Below are positions 61,725-64,000 of a stretch of DNA of 64,000 nucleotides, piece after piece. The DNA is from Corallococcus caeni. Its GTDB lineage: Bacteria > Myxococcota > Myxococcia > Myxococcales > Myxococcaceae. Under the pieces are notes generated by a model that made no database searches, was not told the origin of the DNA, and saw only the letters and a program-made list of their open reading frames with translations. Positions within the stretch are counted from its first letter, which is position 1, and each line of letters starts with the position of its first letter. The translations under genes were made by a program, and so were the position numbers. The DNA lies in NCBI RefSeq assembly GCF_036245865.1, contig NZ_BTTW01000001.1:310001-374000 (forward strand), read 5' to 3'.

Positions 61725-64000
61725 TCGGTGCTGCGCCGGCCCCAGCGGATGACGCCGTCCCAGTCCGCGGGCGGCGGCGTCTGGATGAGGCGCTGGCAGC
61801 GCTGGACGTAGACGCGGGCCACGGTGTCGCCGTGCTCCACGGTGCAGCGGCGGAACAGCTCCTGGGCCACCAGGAAGTCGCGCCCGTAGTAGGCGATGAG
61901 GGCCTTCTCGTAGAGGGCCATGCCCGCCTGCTTCTCCTGGGAGAACTCGCCCCGGCGGCCCAGCAGCTCGTGCACGCGGACGGGCTGGGGACGGTCGCGC
62001 AGGAGCACGCGGTCCACCTCGCGGAAGACGTACGCGTCGCTGGCGAGCTGCGCGGTGGTCTGCCCCACCAGCACCTGGGTGCCGTACTCCTTGTTGGCCG
62101 CCTCCAGCCGGCCGGCCATGCCCACCGCGTCGCCCATGACGGTGTAGTGGGACTTGAGCTCGCTGCCCATGTCGCCCACCAGCAGGTCGCCCGTGTCGAT
62201 GCCGGCGCGCACGGCCAGCCGGTGGCCGAACTGCTTCTCCCAGAGGGGCTGCTTCTGCGCGAGCGCCGCCTGGAGCTTCAGCGCGGCCTCACAGGCCAGG
62301 TGCGCGTGGCGGTCCGTGCGCACGGGCGCGCCCCAGAAGGCCAGCACCGAGTCGCCGATGTACTTGTCCACCTGCCCCACCGTGGCGCGCACCACGGCCG
62401 TCATCTCCGTGAGGAAGGTGTTGAGCAGCGGCACCAGCTGCTCCGGCGGCAGGGCCTGCGACAGGCGGGTGAAGCCCTCGATGTCGCAGAGGTACACCGT
62501 CATCTGCCGGCGCTCCGGCTTCATCAGGCTCACGTCGCGCGCCACCAGCCGCGCCACCTCCGGGCTCACGTAGCGGCCCAGCGCGCTGTGGACGAACTCG
62601 CGCACGTCCTGCTCGGTGCGGAAGGCGTAGATCGTCGTCACGAGGAACGCGAGCCCGCCGGACCACAGCGGGCCGGCCACGGCGATCCACAGCTTGTCGT
62701 GGACGAAGACGTACCCCGCCGCGCCCACGTAGCCCGCCCCCGCGGCCACGGCCACGCAGACGAAGAGGAAGGCGCCGCCCACGGAGCGCAAGAGCCAGCT
62801 GCAGGACAGCGCCAGGAACGCGCCGATGAACGCCAGCCCCATGGTGGCGAGCATGTCCACCTTCGGCGGCGCGCGGGTGATGCCGTCCGACGCGAGGATG
62901 TTGGCGAGCGCCTGGCCCAGCACGGCGCCGTTGGCGATGCCCGGGCCAATGGGCGTCACCCGCCGCTCGGGCGCGTAGCTGCTGGTGTTGGTGAGGATGA
63001 CGGCGCGGCCGTCCAGGTCGTGGTCGAAGCGGGCGGGCCGCGCCTCCTGCGTGTCGAAGAGGTTGAGCAGCACGTTCCACGCGCGGATGGAACGGGCGAG
63101 CGGGCCGCGCGCGCCCCGCGTGGCGGACGGGGCCTCCCAGCGCAGGAGGCTGTAGCCGGACGCGTCCATGGGGATGGAGTACTTGTCCCCGATGTACAGG
63201 CGCCCCTCCGCGTACCGCAGCTTCTGCGTGCCCGCGAGCCGCATGGCGGCGGCCAGGGGCAGCGAGGGCAGGACATAGCGCTCACCGCCGCGCGGGCTGT
63301 ACGCGACGAGGTGGGGCACGCCGCGCACCACGCCGTCGGGGTCCGCGGGCAGCGTGGTGGCGCCGTAGCCGCTGGCCGGGCTGAGCAGCGGCGTCACCGG
63401 GTGCTGGAGCTGGCGCACCTCCGGGAGCTTCTCCGGATCCAACCCCTGCACCTGCACGGAGGCCAGGGCGAGGAAGAGGTCCGACGGCGCGACGCGGAAG
63501 GCATCGTCCGCGGCGCGGCGCTCCTGGATGGACGCGGCGGCGGTGCCCAGCTGCTCGCCCAGGTTGCGGCCCTCGCCCTCGTCCGCGACGCCGGCCCAGA
63601 CCTCCAGGCCCTTGCCGGCGGGGATGAGGAACGCGGGGCGCTGGAGGGCGAGCACGGACTGGGCGCGGGCGCGGGCCTCGGTGACGCCGGGGTAGCTGCC
63701 CAGGCGGACCCTGTAAGGCCACAGGCGGCCGGTGGGGGGCAGCGTGCGGGTGCCCTCGGCGCCCCAGCGGAAGGCGAGCACGGAGTGGCCGGAGTCCTGG
63801 TCCAGCAGGGCCCGGAGCGCGTCGTCGTCCTGGGACAGGGCGCCCCGGCCGGAGCGCGTGGGGGTGACGCAGGCGCGGGGGCTGAGCTCCGGGTAGGCGA
63901 AGTCCAGCATCACCACGGAGGCGCCCTCCTCCATCAGCCGGTGGACCATGCCGCCCATCACCTGGCGCGGCCACGGGTACGCGGCGATGTCCGCGCGGGG
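61715..64000 (-). CDS. CHASE2-domain adenylate/guanylate cyclase, 5'-truncated by window edge
   Basis: At least 761 residues; the frame is open to the window end. The first visible residues (DIAAYPWPRQVMGGMV) belong to the CHASE2 domain, so the true start lies to the right; the apparent starts near 63961 are internal. CHASE2 (to about visible residue 370) is followed by three TM segments and a class III cyclase domain with MTVYLCDIEGFTRLSQ, VDKYIGDSVLAFWGAP and YTVMGDAVGMAGRLEAANK. A short TPR-like tail (about 690-745) ends it. It senses an unknown extracytoplasmic signal and makes cAMP or cGMP. Confidence 0.9.
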   Translation of the reverse strand, partial: PRADIAAYPWPRQVMGGMVHRLMEEGASVVMLDFAYPELSPRACVTPTRSGRGALSQDDDALRALLDQDSGHSVLAFRWGAEGTRTLPPTGRLWPYRVRLGSYPGVTEARARAQSVLALQRPAFLIPAGKGLEVWAGVADEGEGRNLGEQLGTAAASIQERRAADDAFRVAPSDLFLALASVQVQGLDPEKLPEVRQLQHPVTPLLSPASGYGATTLPADPDGVVRGVPHLVAYSPRGGERYVLPSLPLAAAMRLAGTQKLRYAEGRLYIGDKYSIPMDASGYSLLRWEAPSATRGARGPLARSIRAWNVLLNLFDTQEARPARFDHDLDGRAVILTNTSSYAPERRVTPIGPGIANGAVLGQALANILASDGITRAPPKVDMLATMGLAFIGAFLALSCSWLLRSVGGAFLFVCVAVAAGAGYVGAAGYVFVHDKLWIAVAGPLWSGGLAFLVTTIYAFRTEQDVREFVHSALGRYVSPEVARLVARDVSLMKPERRQMTVYLCDIEGFTRLSQALPPEQLVPLLNTFLTEMTAVVRATVGQVDKYIGDSVLAFWGAPVRTDRHAHLACEAALKLQAALAQKQPLWEKQFGHRLAVRAGIDTGDLLVGDMGSELKSHYTVMGDAVGMAGRLEAANKEYGTQVLVGQTTAQLASDAYVFREVDRVLLRDRPQPVRVHELLGRRGEFSQEKQAGMALYEKALIAYYGRDFLVAQELFRRCTVEHGDTVARVYVQRCQRLIQTPPPADWDGVIRWGRRSTDSR

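Overview
The window looks like chromosomal sequence from a myxobacterium, most likely Myxococcaceae (Myxococcus, Corallococcus or a relative). The DNA is very GC-rich with strong G/C bias at third codon positions. It carries families I associate with that group: a trypsin-like/CPBP protease pair resembling Myxococcus xanthus MXAN_2756/MXAN_2755, tandem small DUF6289-like lipoproteins, hybrid kinases and Pro/Ala-repeat DnaJ proteins. I see no rRNA, tRNA, CRISPR array, IS element or prophage. Coding density is high, no gene-free stretch reaches 300 bases, and both window edges cut a gene.

Layout. 1-1720 (minus): holB and partial holA (clamp-loader subunits). 1803-3293: an MscS-type channel fused to a cyclic-nucleotide-binding domain. 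3428-10345: a tight seven-gene plus-strand operon (secreted SGNH hydrolase, two left-handed beta-helix acyltransferases, acyl carrier protein, asparagine-synthase-type amidotransferase, acyl-AMP ligase, NAD-synthase-like PP-loop enzyme). This is the best candidate for an undescribed pathway. 10353-12358: a lipase and its steric foldase. 12572-15292: a nucleotidyltransferase, a PLP enzyme and lipoate-protein ligase. 15318-20160: a YXWGXW-repeat protein, a two-component system and a TonB-like protein. 20352-22516: an FAD oxidoreductase and two duplicated small lipoproteins. 22513-24750: a fused ethanolamine ammonia-lyase (EutB-EutC). 24876-30416: hybrid kinase, coupled alpha/beta hydrolase, a secreted unknown and a TIGR02757-like protein.

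30475-35530: a MoaB with a polyhistidine head, a Rieske ferredoxin, DNA polymerase X, the putative myxosortase pair and a class II amidotransferase relative without its usual N-terminal cysteine. 35745-41520: a chaperone operon (lidless Hsp70, DnaJ-domain repeat protein, CvpA-like membrane protein) convergent with a ClpX-like ATPase lacking the zinc domain. 41757-47141: arginine decarboxylase, an unknown, OsmC, a deoxyhypusine-synthase-like protein (polyamine theme) and a PHP phosphoesterase. 47154-48698: a chemoreceptor.

48985-60066 holds complex I genes in two blocks, nuoA-nuoB and nuoC-D-G-H-I. They are separated by a thioesterase, a sulfatase-fold membrane enzyme and a class III cyclase. 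nuoE, nuoF and nuoJ-N are absent from the window, but a NuoE-like thioredoxin-fold [2Fe-2S] protein lies just downstream. The right end has a lipoprotein serine hydrolase and a CHASE2 adenylate/guanylate cyclase that runs off the edge. Many genes overlap by four bases (ATGA or GTGA), indicating translational coupling. All functions are inferred from sequence motifs by reading; no database search was run.
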